A DNA stretch of 64,000 bases from Phosphoribacter sp037045045 (lineage in GTDB: Bacteria > Actinomycetota > Actinomycetes > Actinomycetales > Dermatophilaceae), in assembly GCA_037045045.1 (NCBI GenBank), contig JBAOHL010000004.1:124001-188000 (forward strand), read 5' to 3'. The position numbers and the translations under genes were made by a program. Below, piece by piece: positions 8,761 through 17,355 of the stretch (positions are counted from its first letter, which is position 1; each line of letters starts with the position of its first letter). The notes beneath the pieces were generated by a model. The model saw only the letters and a program-made list of their open reading frames with translations, had not been told where the DNA came from and ran no database searches.

Positions 8761-9363
8761 CTAGAGACCCGACCGATGGAAGTTCTGCCACGAACGGCTC
8801 GCCGTGGGTCCGCGCTGCCCTTGATAGTGGGAGCCGGATGTGCCTGTGCCGTAAGGGTTTTCGGCGGCAGAGGTAAGGCGGAAGAAGCAGAGCTGGCCGA
8901 TCTTCATGCCCGGGTAGAGGACGATCGGCAGGGTGGCGACGTTGGACAGTTCGAGGGTGACGTGGCCGCTGAACCCCGGGTCGACGAACCCCGCGGTGGC
9001 GTGGGTGAGCAGCCCGAGCCGACCCAGACTGGACTTGCCCTCGACCCGGGCGGCGAGGTCGTCGGGCAGGGTGACCGACTCGAGCGTCGAGCCGAGAACG
9101 AACTCGCCGGGATGCAGGACGAACGTCGTCTCGCCGGCCCCGCCGGGCACTGGTGATTCGCTGCCGACCTCGACGAGGCGGGTGAGGTCGGGCTGTTCGG
9201 CGGCCGGGTCGATGTACGGGTAGCGGTGGTTGTCGAAGAGGCGGAAGTACCGGTCCAGCCGCACGTCGACGCTCGAGGGCTGGACCATCGCCGCGTCCCA
9301 GGGGTCCAGCCGGATCCGGTCGGCGGCGACCTCGGCGCGGATGTCCCGGTCGGAGAGCAGCAC
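8761..9363 (-). CDS. dcd: dCTP deaminase (possibly bifunctional dCTP deaminase/dUTPase)
   Basis: 200-residue enzyme of pyrimidine deoxynucleotide synthesis, converting dCTP to dUTP, or straight to dUMP in the bifunctional form known from Mycobacterium tuberculosis. The GTG at 9363 gives the classical start VLLSDRDIRAEV. Conserved blocks follow: MVQPSSVDVRLD, HPGEFVLGSTLE, VEGKSSLGRLGL, HATAGFVDPGFSGHVTLELSN (catalytic Glu in TLELSN) and MKIGQLCFFRL. Length is standard. Whether it is bifunctional needs alignment. Confidence 0.97.
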   Translation of the reverse strand: MLLSDRDIRAEVAADRIRLDPWDAAMVQPSSVDVRLDRYFRLFDNHRYPYIDPAAEQPDLTRLVEVGSESPVPGGAGETTFVLHPGEFVLGSTLESVTLPDDLAARVEGKSSLGRLGLLTHATAGFVDPGFSGHVTLELSNVATLPIVLYPGMKIGQLCFFRLTSAAENPYGTGTSGSHYQGQRGPTASRSWQNFHRSGL

Positions 9364-9479
9364 GGGGGTCACCGTACCGGCGGGGAGGGCGAGGCGGTAT
9401 GCCGCGTCCGAGCGGTGCGCCGACGGGCCGTTGTGGGCGCCGAGCGCATCGGCGGGCCGGTCGGGTCTGTGGACGACGC

Positions 9480-9800
9480 CGGGCGCGGCCCTGAGGCCGG
9501 GCCGGTTGGCGCGTTCTGGCGGGTCCGGTGCGGCCCTCCGTTCCGGGCCGTTCTCCGCGTTCTGGCAATCCTGTGCTTCCCCTCCGTTCTGGCCGTTTCG
9601 CCGCGCCCTGGCCGTTTCGCCACGCCCTGGCCGTTTCGCCGCGCCCTGGCAGGTCGGTGTGGCCCTCCATCCCGGGCCGTTCGCCGCGTTCTGGCAATCC
9701 GGCGCTTCCCCTCCGTTCCGGCCGTTTCGCCGCGTCCTGGCAGTTGCGTGACGTCGTGGCAGGTCCGACCTGCCAGGACGCACCACAACTGCCAACTTGC
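9480..9800. repeat. Intergenic repeat block R1
   Basis: Part of the 650-bp gap between dcd and the lipoprotein array. An 85-bp unit occurs twice (about 9528-9612 and 9658-9742, 130 bp apart), separated by short copies of CCGTTTCGCCGCGCCCTGG. The right end has nested inverted repeats: TGGCAGGT/ACCTGCCA (9757-9775), GCGTCCTGGCA/TGCCAGGACGC (9733-9743, 9771-9781) and TGGCAGTTG/CAACTGCCA. The core is shared with blocks at 35.3, 37.9 and 51.1 kb. No coding signal is convincing. The rest of the gap (9801-10010) is the leader of the first lipoprotein gene. Confidence 0.8.
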
Positions 9801-9917
9801 CGTCGCGCTGCCTCCCGCCGGAGGCTTCGGCACCGGCTCGGCGGGCAATCGGCGGGCCTTGCTGTGATCCTGGCCATCTCCGGCCCTGTGGACGACGCCG
9901 AGCGCCGGCCGGCTGTC

Positions 9918-9931
9918 GTTGGCATACTCGA
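9918..9931 (+). promoter_or_regulatory. Conserved array leader element GTTGGCATACTCGA (copy 1)
   Basis: The 14-mer lies about 80 bases before the first lipoprotein gene, inside a longer conserved stretch that begins CTGTGGACGACGC. CATACT could act as a -10 box. The same element appears at 20583, and a degenerate copy (GTTGCCATACTCGA) near 22179. Conservation in front of otherwise diverged paralogs suggests a promoter or operator. Confidence 0.45.
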
Positions 9932-10010
9932 TGGAGCGAGTGGGCGGTTGGTGGCCAGATGGCGGCTCCGCGCATCCGTCTTGGAGCACCAGAACAGACA
10001 GGGGATGGGC

Positions 10011-10640
10011 ATGGGCTGCATGGGTGCGCGAGCCACCGCTCGATCCGGCGTTCGACCCATCAACAGGTTGGTGACGGCACTCGGTGCGGGTGCCTTGCTT
10101 CTCGTTGGAGCGTGCACGCCTTCCCCGCAGCCAACCCCGACGGGCACATCCATCGCGACGGCGTCGGCGAGCCCGACAGTCACCACTTCCACGACGAGCG
10201 ACCCACCCACGAGCAGCGTGCCGACCACCGACCCCGGCATCCCCCCCGCCGCCCGCCCGAACACCATCGCCGGAGCAGAAGCCTTCGTTCGGTACTACGT
10301 CGGACGCGTGAACTTCGCCCTTCGCACGTCGGACCCAACGGTCCTGGACCCCCTGACCGGTCCGAATTGTCCGGGCTGCCGAGCGATAAGGGAACTGGTC
10401 GCCGCTCACGCTGCCGCCGGCACCCGCGTCGATGACGACACCTGGACTGTGGAACGAGTCATCACACAAACATTTGACGGCGAGAACGCCGGCGTGATCG
10501 TGACGATCAATCAGAAGAAAGTCAACATCGTCGACGGACAAGGTCGAAAGGTCGACTTCATTGTCGCCCAGCAGGGCGACAGCCTGTTGACGCTCAAGTT
10601 CTCCTCTGTTTGGAGACTCGATCGTTTCCAGGAGGTGTGA
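10011..10640 (+). CDS. Array lipoprotein L1, DUF6318-type (CPxC subtype)
   Basis: 209 residues and representative of the array. The layout is: n-region with Arg; hydrophobic segment; lipobox LVGAC (lipidated C35); a Ser/Thr/Pro linker to about residue 72; the hinge TTDPGIPPAARPNTIAGAEAF; and a C-terminal domain of about 120 residues starting with a helix (GAEAFVRYYVGRVNFAL), CPGC (120-123), then strands ending WRLDRF. The domain size and order suggest an NTF2-like fold (inference). The second ATG of ATGGGCATG is chosen because AGGGG is seven bases upstream. It would be exported and membrane-anchored; function unknown. The PKD gene follows directly (TGA-C-ATG). Its C-terminal half is nearly identical to that of L11, ten kilobases away. 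Confidence 0.88.
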   Translation: MGCMGARATARSGVRPINRLVTALGAGALLLVGACTPSPQPTPTGTSIATASASPTVTTSTTSDPPTSSVPTTDPGIPPAARPNTIAGAEAFVRYYVGRVNFALRTSDPTVLDPLTGPNCPGCRAIRELVAAHAAAGTRVDDDTWTVERVITQTFDGENAGVIVTINQKKVNIVDGQGRKVDFIVAQQGDSLLTLKFSSVWRLDRFQEV

Positions 10641-10641
10641 C

Positions 10642-11547
10642 ATGCCCCTCCAGGTTTCACAACGCGTAGGAGCGATCCTATTGGTGGCATCGGGATTGCA
10701 CATGGGACCGGCTCCGGGACCCCCAAGTGTCCTCAATTTGGCTTGGCATACCGACTCGAAGGGGGTGATGACCCACCTTTCGGAACGGGATTTGTCCACG
10801 TTGCCGGCGTCGCAGGTCGCTGGGTCGGGGGCAGGGGTGGGTCGGTTGGTGTCGTACGAGTATGACTCGTCGATGGCGTGTGCGGATGCGCTGCGGGGGA
10901 CGGATCGGGGCTCGATTGGGTGTACGGAGGCGACGTCCGCGTGTACCAACCCTGCTGAGCCGGGGCCGTTGCGTCGCCTCTGGCGGCGGGACAGTGTGGA
11001 TGGGCAGGTCGTGGTGCCATGGCGGGTGGTCGCGGTGACGTGTGCTGCAGGTGCGGCGGTTCCGGGGGCGCGGCCGGCGGTGACATTGGCGATGGTGCAA
11101 GAGGCGTTTCATCGGACACCGTGGGCGAGTGTTGAGGTCGGGGTGCAGCCCGTGGGTGGGGTGACGTTGGTCAATTTGGAGACGTTCTTTGCGGCGAGTT
11201 GGTCCTCGAACGGGTTCGCGCCGGGGCAGGTGGATCGGCTGGATCCGGGGTCGATGTTGGGATATCAGGTGGAGATTCGTCCGCGGTTGGTGGGGTACAC
11301 GTATTCGTTTGGGGATGGCGTGGTCTTTGGGCCGACCCCGAATGCAGGGGGACCGTGGCCCTCGGGTGGGGTGCGGCACGTGTACAAGGCGACGGGGGCG
11401 GTCTCGGTGGGCGTGTCGGCGACGGTCGGGGCAGATTTCCGGATCGATGGTGGGGCGTGGGCGCCGATTCCGGACACGGTGACGTTGACGGCGGCGCCGG
11501 TGTCGTTGTCGGTGAAACAGGCCCGCGCCGTGCTCATCAACCCGTAG
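10642..11547 (+). CDS. PKD-domain secreted protein, only intact copy in the array
   Basis: 301 residues, starting one base after L1 with GGAGG inside the L1 end. A weak signal-like segment (VGAILLVASGLHM) precedes a region with Ser/Cys-rich stretches. The C-terminal part YTYSFGDGVVFGPTP, then GGVRHVYKATGAVSVGVSATV, is a PKD-type immunoglobulin-like beta fold, usually found in surface adhesion or matrix proteins. The coding strand is G-rich and C-poor, unlike the C-rich lipoprotein genes around it, so the two gene types have different histories. Three damaged copies occur at 13612, 15165 and 16437. Likely co-expressed with L1. Function unknown. Confidence 0.8.
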   Translation: MPLQVSQRVGAILLVASGLHMGPAPGPPSVLNLAWHTDSKGVMTHLSERDLSTLPASQVAGSGAGVGRLVSYEYDSSMACADALRGTDRGSIGCTEATSACTNPAEPGPLRRLWRRDSVDGQVVVPWRVVAVTCAAGAAVPGARPAVTLAMVQEAFHRTPWASVEVGVQPVGGVTLVNLETFFAASWSSNGFAPGQVDRLDPGSMLGYQVEIRPRLVGYTYSFGDGVVFGPTPNAGGPWPSGGVRHVYKATGAVSVGVSATVGADFRIDGGAWAPIPDTVTLTAAPVSLSVKQARAVLINP

Positions 11548-11671
11548 CCGGCTCGCGGCATACCGGTGAAGCACTCGACCAGGACCAGTGCGACGGGATC
11601 GTCCCGGTTGGTGGGCGAGCTGCCGGCTCCGCGTCCGTGAGTTGAAGCACCAGGTCAGACAGGGGATGGGC

Positions 11672-12301
11672 ATGGGCTGCATCGGTGCGCGATCCGGCAT
11701 TCGACCCGTCGCCAGCTTGGTCACGGCACTCAGTGCGGGTGCCCTGCTTCTCGTTGGGGCGTGTGCGCCTTCCCCGCAGCAAGCCCCGAGAAGCACAACC
11801 GGCGCGACGGTGTCGACGAGTCCGGCAGCCGCCACTTCCATGACGAGCGACCCGCCCACGAGCAGCGTGCCGACCACCGACCCCGGCATCCCACCCGCCG
11901 CCCGGGTGGACTCAATCGAAGGCGCTCAGGAGTTCGTCAAGTACTTCATGGCCCAGTTCAACCGAAGCTGGACCGAATCTGACCCGACGCTGCTTGTTCC
12001 GCTCTGCCTGCCAACCAGCAAGGCCTGTGCCGCATACATAGGCACAGCGCAAGACTACCGAGACCGAGGCCTGAGGTATGTGGGAATTCCGTTCGAAGTC
12101 CAATCCGTCCAAGGGTTTGAATGGATCTCCGGTTTCGCCGCCGTTCGAGTGCGTGGCAAACAATCCGCCGGGAGAGTCGTCGATTCGAATGGCTCAGTTG
12201 TCCAAGAGACCCCCGCCAACTCAGGGAGCGTTGTGTTCGAGTTGGAGCACAACGGACTGTGGCGGGTCAGCGAGATTCAGGGTGAGGCAGTAACAACATG
12301 A
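11672..12301 (+). CDS. Array lipoprotein L2, DUF6318-type (C-x5-C subtype)
   Basis: 209 residues, lipobox LVGAC with C31, hinge TTDPGIPPAARVDSIEGAQ. Its C-terminal domain is of the second subtype: EFVKYFMAQFNRSWTESDP, then PLCLPTSKAC (C-x5-C) and a tail ending GLWRVSEIQGEA. Leader and start match L1 (AGGGG, second ATG). The TGA overlaps the ATG of L3, so the pair is translationally coupled. The stretch around 11901-12020 is nearly identical in DNA to 12501-12620 in L3, a recent duplication or conversion. Confidence 0.88.
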   Translation: MGCIGARSGIRPVASLVTALSAGALLLVGACAPSPQQAPRSTTGATVSTSPAAATSMTSDPPTSSVPTTDPGIPPAARVDSIEGAQEFVKYFMAQFNRSWTESDPTLLVPLCLPTSKACAAYIGTAQDYRDRGLRYVGIPFEVQSVQGFEWISGFAAVRVRGKQSAGRVVDSNGSVVQETPANSGSVVFELEHNGLWRVSEIQGEAVTT

Positions 12302-12906
12302 GGTCTCGGTTCGGCACGGCGACCCGAATGGCGTGCCTCCTGGCTGCCATCGCGATCTGGCCAGCGTGCACGCCCTCCCCGCAGCCGACCCCGACGGGCA
12401 CCACCAACGCGACGCCGTCGACGAGTCCGGCAGCCACCACTTCCACGACGACCAACCCACCCCCCAGCAACGTGCCGACCACCGACCCCGGCATCCCACC
12501 CGCCGCCCGGGTGGACTCAATCGAAGGCGCTCAGGAGTTCGTCAAGTACTTCATGGCCCAGTTCAACCGAAGCTGGACCGAATCTGACCCGACGCTGCTT
12601 GTTCCGCTCTGCCTGCCAACCAGCAAGACCTGCGCGGCCTTCATTTCGACTGCCCGTGACCACAGGGAAAAGAAGCAGCGCTACGTGGGGACACCGTTTG
12701 AAGTGAGCGCCGTACTGGGGTTCCGCTGGGTCAGCGGGAGCGCTGGTGTGATTGTGCGCGGCAGCCACGCCGCGGGGACGGTGGTGGACGCGACGGGCGC
12801 CGTCGTCGAGACCGTCGCCGCCAACTCGGGTGGCTTGGTCTTCGAACTGGAGCACCAGGGCCTGTGGCGAGCGCAAGAGATCAAGGCAGAGGCCAAGCCG
12901 ACGTGA
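12298..12906 (+). CDS. Array lipoprotein L3, DUF6318-type (C-x5-C subtype)
   Basis: 202 residues, ATGA overlap with L2. Its signal peptide (MRSRFGTATRMACLLAAIAI, cysteine 24 in WPAC) is unrelated to that of L2, yet the domain just after the hinge is almost the same, showing an N-terminal swap. Carries PLCLPTSKTC and the tail GLWRAQEIKAEAKPT. The lipobox WPAC is less canonical than its neighbours, so lipidation is likely rather than certain. Confidence 0.86.
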   Translation: MRSRFGTATRMACLLAAIAIWPACTPSPQPTPTGTTNATPSTSPAATTSTTTNPPPSNVPTTDPGIPPAARVDSIEGAQEFVKYFMAQFNRSWTESDPTLLVPLCLPTSKTCAAFISTARDHREKKQRYVGTPFEVSAVLGFRWVSGSAGVIVRGSHAAGTVVDATGAVVETVAANSGGLVFELEHQGLWRAQEIKAEAKPT

Positions 12907-12977
12907 CGACACGCCAGAGCCTTTGGGCCGCAGGTTCAGCGTCCGCGAGTTGGAGCCCAACGCGCACAGGGATGGGG

Positions 12978-13607
12978 ATGGGCTGCATCGGTGCGCGAGC
13001 CGTCTTTCGATCCGGCGTTCGACCCATCACCAGCGTGGCCACGGCACTCACCGCGGGTGCCCTGCTCGTCACCGGTGGGTGCACGCCCTCCCAACAGCCA
13101 ACCCCGACCGGCACGACCAGCGCGACGGCGTCGACGAGTCCGACAGCCACCACTTCCACGACGACCGACCCACCCCCCAGCACCGTGCCGACCACCGACC
13201 CCGGCATCCCACCCGCCGCCCGGCCGAACACCATCGCCGGAGCAGAAGCCTTTGTTCGATACTACGTTCAACGGCTAAATGAGGCCGCTCGTACCGCCAA
13301 CCCAGCGCTCCTGGACGGGCTAACGGGTCCAGGCTGTCCAGCGTGCAACTCCCTGCGCGAGGACATTGAGAACTATCAGGTCGAGGGGACTCACCTTGCC
13401 GGTGACATGTGGAAACTGACCCGGGTGATCACGGGTGCATTCGATGGTTCCCAAGCCATCGTGGAATTGACAGTGGTTCAGGTACGGGTCGACATCCTCG
13501 ATCGTGATGGACAGCCTGTTTCCTACATCCAGGATAGCAGTGGCAGGTTTAACGCCACGCTGGCCTTCAACACGACATGGCGGGTTGCCCGCCTCCAAGC
13601 GATATGA
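12978..13607 (+). CDS. Array lipoprotein L4, DUF6318-type (CPxC subtype)
   Basis: 209 residues, C35 in VTGGC, hinge TTDPGIPPAARPNTIAGAE, then CPAC and a strand-rich tail ending WRVARLQAI. The domain has its own variant (ALLDGLTGPGCPACNSLRED), shared with L7 almost residue for residue. The leader is shortened: only about 70 bases separate it from L3. Two ATGs are possible (12972, 12978); the second gives the standard MGCIGARA start. Confidence 0.87.
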   Translation: MGCIGARAVFRSGVRPITSVATALTAGALLVTGGCTPSQQPTPTGTTSATASTSPTATTSTTTDPPPSTVPTTDPGIPPAARPNTIAGAEAFVRYYVQRLNEAARTANPALLDGLTGPGCPACNSLREDIENYQVEGTHLAGDMWKLTRVITGAFDGSQAIVELTVVQVRVDILDRDGQPVSYIQDSSGRFNATLAFNTTWRVARLQAI

Positions 13608-13611
13608 CCAG

Positions 13612-13810
13612 GGGGCCCGTGGCCCTCAGGTGGGGTGCGGCACGTGTACAAGGCGACGGGGGCGGTGTCGGTGGTGGTGTCGACGACGGTGGGGGCGGAT
13701 GTCCGCATCGATGGTGGGGCGTGGGCGCCGATTCCGGACACGGTGACGTTGACGGCGGCACCGGTGGCGTTGTCTGTGAACAGGCCCGCGCCGTGCTCAT
13801 CAACCCGTAG
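13612..13810 (+). pseudogene. PKD gene remnant 1 (C-terminal 66 codons, frameshifted)
   Basis: Matches the last fifth of the PKD gene (from GGPWPSGGVRHVY to the stop), placed right after L4. One A is missing from an AAA near the 3' end relative to the intact copy, so the original frame is lost before its stop. There is no start codon or ribosome site of its own. It marks where a PKD gene was replaced or truncated by recombination with L4-type DNA. Confidence 0.8.
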
Positions 13811-13907
13811 CCGACTCGCGGCATACCGTGGAGCACTTGACCGGTGGTGGCCGAGATGGCGCCTGCGCGTCCGTGAGTTGAAGCACCAGATCAGACAGGG
13901 GATGGGC

Positions 13908-14549
13908 ATGGGCTGCATCGGTGCGCGAGCCGCCGTTCGACCCGTCAGACGACCCCTCGCCGCCTTGGTCGCGGCGCTCAGTGCGGGTGCCCTGCTCATC
14001 GCGGGTGGGTGCACGCCCTCCCCACAGCCGACTCTGACGGGCACCACAAACGCGACGGCATCGACCAGCCTAACCGCCACCATTTCCACGACGAGCACCA
14101 CGACGAACGACCCACCCACGAACACCGCGCCGACCACCGACTCCGGCATCCCACCCGCCGCCCGGCCCAACACGATCGCCGGGGCAGAGGCCTTCGTCCG
14201 CTATTACGTCGACCGGGTGAACTTCGCACTCCGCACTTCCGACCCTGCCGTGTTAGATCTCGTGACCGGTCCGAGCTGCCCAGGTTGTAAGGCAATGAGG
14301 GATCTGATTGCAGGCAACGCCGCAGCAGGACAACACGCAGCCGGTGACTCTTGGACAGCGGAAAGGGTGTACACGCAGACATTCGACAAGGAGAACGCCG
14401 GGGTCGTCGTGACAATCAATCAGAAGAGAGTCGACTTAGTCGACGATCAAGGCCGACCTGTCGACTTCATCGTTGCCAAGCGTGCGGACAGCTTGATAAC
14501 CCTCAAGTTCTCCTCGGTGTGGCGCGTCGAGCGCTTCCAGGCCATGTGA
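13908..14549 (+). CDS. Array lipoprotein L5, DUF6318-type (CPxC subtype)
   Basis: 213 residues with C35 in IAGGC and a linker lengthened by an extra Ser/Thr run (TISTTSTTTNDPP). Hinge reads APTTDSGIPPAARPNTIAGAE, one substitution from consensus, followed by CPGC and the tail WRVERFQAM. Its C-terminal domain is close to L8. The conserved leader with AGGGG lies upstream at about 13880. L6 starts one base after its stop, the same TGA-C-ATG junction seen at L1/PKD and L8/L9. Confidence 0.87.
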   Translation: MGCIGARAAVRPVRRPLAALVAALSAGALLIAGGCTPSPQPTLTGTTNATASTSLTATISTTSTTTNDPPTNTAPTTDSGIPPAARPNTIAGAEAFVRYYVDRVNFALRTSDPAVLDLVTGPSCPGCKAMRDLIAGNAAAGQHAAGDSWTAERVYTQTFDKENAGVVVTINQKRVDLVDDQGRPVDFIVAKRADSLITLKFSSVWRVERFQAM

Positions 14550-14550
14550 C

Positions 14551-15168
14551 ATGGGCCTCCATACGTCGCCTAGACCCTTCGCCAGCTTGGTCACGGCACT
14601 CAGTGCGAGTGCCCTGCTTCTCGTTGGAGCGTGTACGCCTTCCCCGCAGCCGACCCCGACAAGCACGACCAGCGCGACGGTGTCCCCGAGCCCGACAGCC
14701 ACCACTTCCACGACGAGCGACCCACCCACGAGCAGCGTGCCGACCACCGACCCGGGCATCCCACCCGCCGCCCGTGAGAACACGATCGCCGGCGCCGAGG
14801 CGTTCGGCCGCTACTACATCCAACGCATCAACGACGCGAGCCGGGCGTCGAATCCCAATCTCCTCGACCCGCTCAACGGTCCGGCGTGCCCAGTGTGCGT
14901 CGCCATCAAAGACACTCTGAAGGAGCGCTCGGCGGCAGGGACCCACGTCGAAGGCGACATGTGGACCGTGCAGTACTCCATCACGTCCTCCTTCGACAAC
15001 CAGGGCAACGCCACTGTCCTACTCAAAATCACCCAAAACCCCGTTGCCGTCGTCGACCGTTCCGGACGCATAGACCACCACATCGTCGCGAACGAGGGAC
15101 AGTACCTCGCCACTCTGTCGTACGGGTCGACATGGTTGATGATGCGCCTTCAGGCGGTCCCAAATTGA
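14551..15168 (+). CDS. Array lipoprotein L6, DUF6318-type (CPxC subtype)
   Basis: 205 residues with a short signal (MGLHTSPRPFASLVTALSA, C28 in LVGAC) shared with L9. Its hinge is followed by ENTIAGAEAFGRYYIQRIND, then CPVC and a domain more diverged than its neighbours (tail STWLMMRLQAVPN). Coupled to L5. The stop TGA overlaps a TTG that would start the broken second PKD copy, so PKD genes probably belong after lipoprotein genes as a standard cassette order. Confidence 0.87.
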   Translation: MGLHTSPRPFASLVTALSASALLLVGACTPSPQPTPTSTTSATVSPSPTATTSTTSDPPTSSVPTTDPGIPPAARENTIAGAEAFGRYYIQRINDASRASNPNLLDPLNGPACPVCVAIKDTLKERSAAGTHVEGDMWTVQYSITSSFDNQGNATVLLKITQNPVAVVDRSGRIDHHIVANEGQYLATLSYGSTWLMMRLQAVPN

Positions 15169-15795
15169 GAGCCAAGGGAAGGTGGGCGCGGCGGCTTGGG
15201 CTGGTCCTTGTGGTTGTACTAGGAATGGGTTTGGCCGGGGAAAGGTGGCCGAGGCTAGAACCGGTGATGACCCAATGGGCATGTACGTCGGGGGCGACCT
15301 CGGCGGCTCAACAATGTTCGTCGTTCTTCATCAACTGACTGCGCTGCCGGCGTCGCAGGTCGCTGGGGCGGGGGTGGGTCGGTCGGTGACGTACGCGTAT
15401 GACTCGTCGTTGGCGTGTGCGGATGCGCTGCGGGGGACGGATCGGGGCTCGATTGGTGTACGGAGGCGACGTCGGCGTGTGCGAACCCTGCTGAGCCGGG
15501 GCCGTTGCGTCGGCTGTGGCGGCAGGACAGTGTGGATGGGCAGGTCGTGGTGCCGTGGCGGGTGTTGGCGGTGACGTGTGCTGCGGGTGGCGCGGTGCCG
15601 GGCGCGCGGCCGGCGGTGACGTTGGCGATGGTGCAAGAGGCGTTTCATCGGACGCCGTGGGCGAGTGTGGGGGTCGGGGTGCAGCCCGTGGGTGGGGTGA
15701 GGTTGGTCAATTTGGAGACGTTCTTTGCGGCGAGTTGGTCGTCGAACGGGTTCGCGCCGGGGCAGGTGGATCGGCTGGATCCGGGGTCGATGCAC
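15165..15795 (+). pseudogene. PKD gene copy 2 (stop, frameshift and 3' truncation)
   Basis: Starts by TTG overlapping the L6 stop and has its own hydrophobic N-terminus (RRLGLVLVVVLGMGLAG). A TGA at 15336 interrupts it before the conserved LPASQVAG block. A missing G near 15455, relative to the intact copy, shifts the frame at GTDRGSIG. The body then matches the intact gene up to DRLDPGSM and breaks off at 15795, where the L7 leader begins. The last part reads in frame into L7, forming a continuous 339-codon frame (15415-16434). Confidence 0.82.
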
Positions 15796-15816
15796 CAGGT
15801 CAGACAGGGGATGGGC

Positions 15817-16434
15817 ATGGGCTGCATCGGTGCGCGATCCGGCATTCGACCCGTCGCCAGCTTGGTCACGGCACTCAGTGCGGGTGCCCTGCTTCTCGTT
15901 GGAGCGTGTGCGCCTTCCCCGCAGCCGACCCCGACAAGCACGACCAGCGCGACCGTGTCCACGAGCCCGACAGCCGCCACTTCCACGACGACCGACCCAC
16001 CCCCCAGCAACGTGCCGACCACCGACCCCGGCATCCCACCCGCCGCCCGGCCGAACACCATCGCCGGATCAGAAGCCTTCGTTCGATACTACGTTCAACG
16101 GCTAAATGAGGCCGCTCGTACCGCCAACCCAGCGCTCCTGGACGGGCTAACGGGTCCAGGCTGTCCAGCGTGCAACTCCCTGCGCAAAGACGTCGAGAAC
16201 TACCAGATCGACGGGACTCACCTTGCCGGCGATATGTGGAACCTGACCCAGGTCATCACGGGTGCATTCGATGGATCCCAAGCCATCGTGGAATTGACAG
16301 TGGTTCAGGTTCCGGTCGACATCCTCGATCGTGATGGACGGCCTGTTTCCCACATTAAGGATGGCGGTGGCAGGATGAACGCGACGCTGGCCTTCAACTC
16401 GACATGGCGGGTTGCCCGCCTCCAAGCGATATGA
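15817..16434 (+). CDS. Array lipoprotein L7, DUF6318-type, mosaic of L2 and L4
   Basis: 205 residues. The first 36 residues (C31 in LVGAC) match L2, while everything after the hinge matches L4 (CPAC, GLTGPGCPACNSL, tail WRVARLQAI). This is the clearest mosaic in the array. The leader was reduced to about 25 bases because the PKD fragment runs directly into it; AGGGG before the ATG is kept. An in-frame PKD-L7 fusion protein is possible if translation starts upstream. Confidence 0.87.
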   Translation: MGCIGARSGIRPVASLVTALSAGALLLVGACAPSPQPTPTSTTSATVSTSPTAATSTTTDPPPSNVPTTDPGIPPAARPNTIAGSEAFVRYYVQRLNEAARTANPALLDGLTGPGCPACNSLRKDVENYQIDGTHLAGDMWNLTQVITGAFDGSQAIVELTVVQVPVDILDRDGRPVSHIKDGGGRMNATLAFNSTWRVARLQAI

Positions 16435-16436
16435 CC

Positions 16437-16626
16437 AGGGGGTCCGTGGCCCTCGGGTGGGGTGCGGCACGTGTACAAGGCGACGGCGGCGGTGTCGGCG
16501 ACGGTGGGGGCGGATTTCCGCATCGATGGTGGGGCGTGGGCGCCGATTCCGGACAAGGTGACGTTGACGGCGGCGCGGGTGGCGTTGTCGGTGAAACAGG
16601 CCCGCGCCGTGCTCATCAACCCGTAG
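16437..16626 (+). pseudogene. PKD gene remnant 2 (C-terminal end)
   Basis: Follows L7 just as remnant 1 follows L4, again covering GGVRHVYKAT to the PKD stop. It lacks about nine bases of the strand after GAVSV but keeps the final frame to its stop at 16626. No start codon. The shared L4-remnant and L7-remnant junctions show that this unit was copied together. Confidence 0.8.
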
Positions 16627-16724
16627 CTCGGCTCGCGGCATACCGTGGAGCACTTGACCGGTGGTGGCCGAGATGGCGCCTGCGCGTCCGTGAGTTGAAG
16701 CACCAAGTCAGACAGGGGATGGGC

Positions 16725-17354
16725 ATGGGCTGCATCGGTGCGCGCGCCGCCGCTCGATCCAGCAGTCGACCCATCACTAGCTCGGTCACGGCACTCACTG
16801 CGGGTGCCCTGCTCGTGGCCGGTGGGTGTACGCCCTCCCCGCAGCCGACCCCGACGAGCACCACCAGCCCGACGGCGTCGACGAGCCCAACAGCCACCAC
16901 TTCCACGATGAGCGACCCACCCACGAGCAGCGTGCCGACCACCGACCCCGGCATCCCACCCGCTGCCCGGCCCAACACCATCGCCGGAGCAGAGGCCTTC
17001 GTCCGCTATTACGTCGACCGGGTGAACGTCGCACTCCGCACTTCAGACCCTTCTGTATTGGATCTCGTGACCGGTACAAACTGCCCAGGGTGTAAGGGGG
17101 TGAGGGACCTTGTTGCAGCCAACGCCGCCGCCGGACAACACGCAGCCGGAGACTCTTGGACAGTGGAAAGGATGGTCACGCAGACGTTCGACACGGAGAA
17201 CGCTGGGGTCGTCGTGACAATCAATCAGAAAAGAGTCGACATAGTCGACGGACAAGACCGACCCGTCGACTTCATCGTTGCCAAGCGTGTGGACACCTTG
17301 TTGACCCTCAAGTTCTCCTCGGTGTGGCGCGTCGAGCGCTTCCAGGCCATGTGA
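16725..17354 (+). CDS. Array lipoprotein L8, DUF6318-type (CPxC subtype)
   Basis: 209 residues, C35 in VAGGC, hinge TTDPGIPPAARPNTIAGAE, CPGC, tail WRVERFQAM. The domain is nearly that of L5 (for example TINQKRVDIVDGQDRPVDF), and the L8-L9 pair repeats the L5-L6 layout with the same TGA-C-ATG junction and the same MGLHTS start in the second gene. The pair therefore looks like a segmental duplicate. Confidence 0.88.
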   Translation: MGCIGARAAARSSSRPITSSVTALTAGALLVAGGCTPSPQPTPTSTTSPTASTSPTATTSTMSDPPTSSVPTTDPGIPPAARPNTIAGAEAFVRYYVDRVNVALRTSDPSVLDLVTGTNCPGCKGVRDLVAANAAAGQHAAGDSWTVERMVTQTFDTENAGVVVTINQKRVDIVDGQDRPVDFIVAKRVDTLLTLKFSSVWRVERFQAM

Positions 17355-17355
17355 C

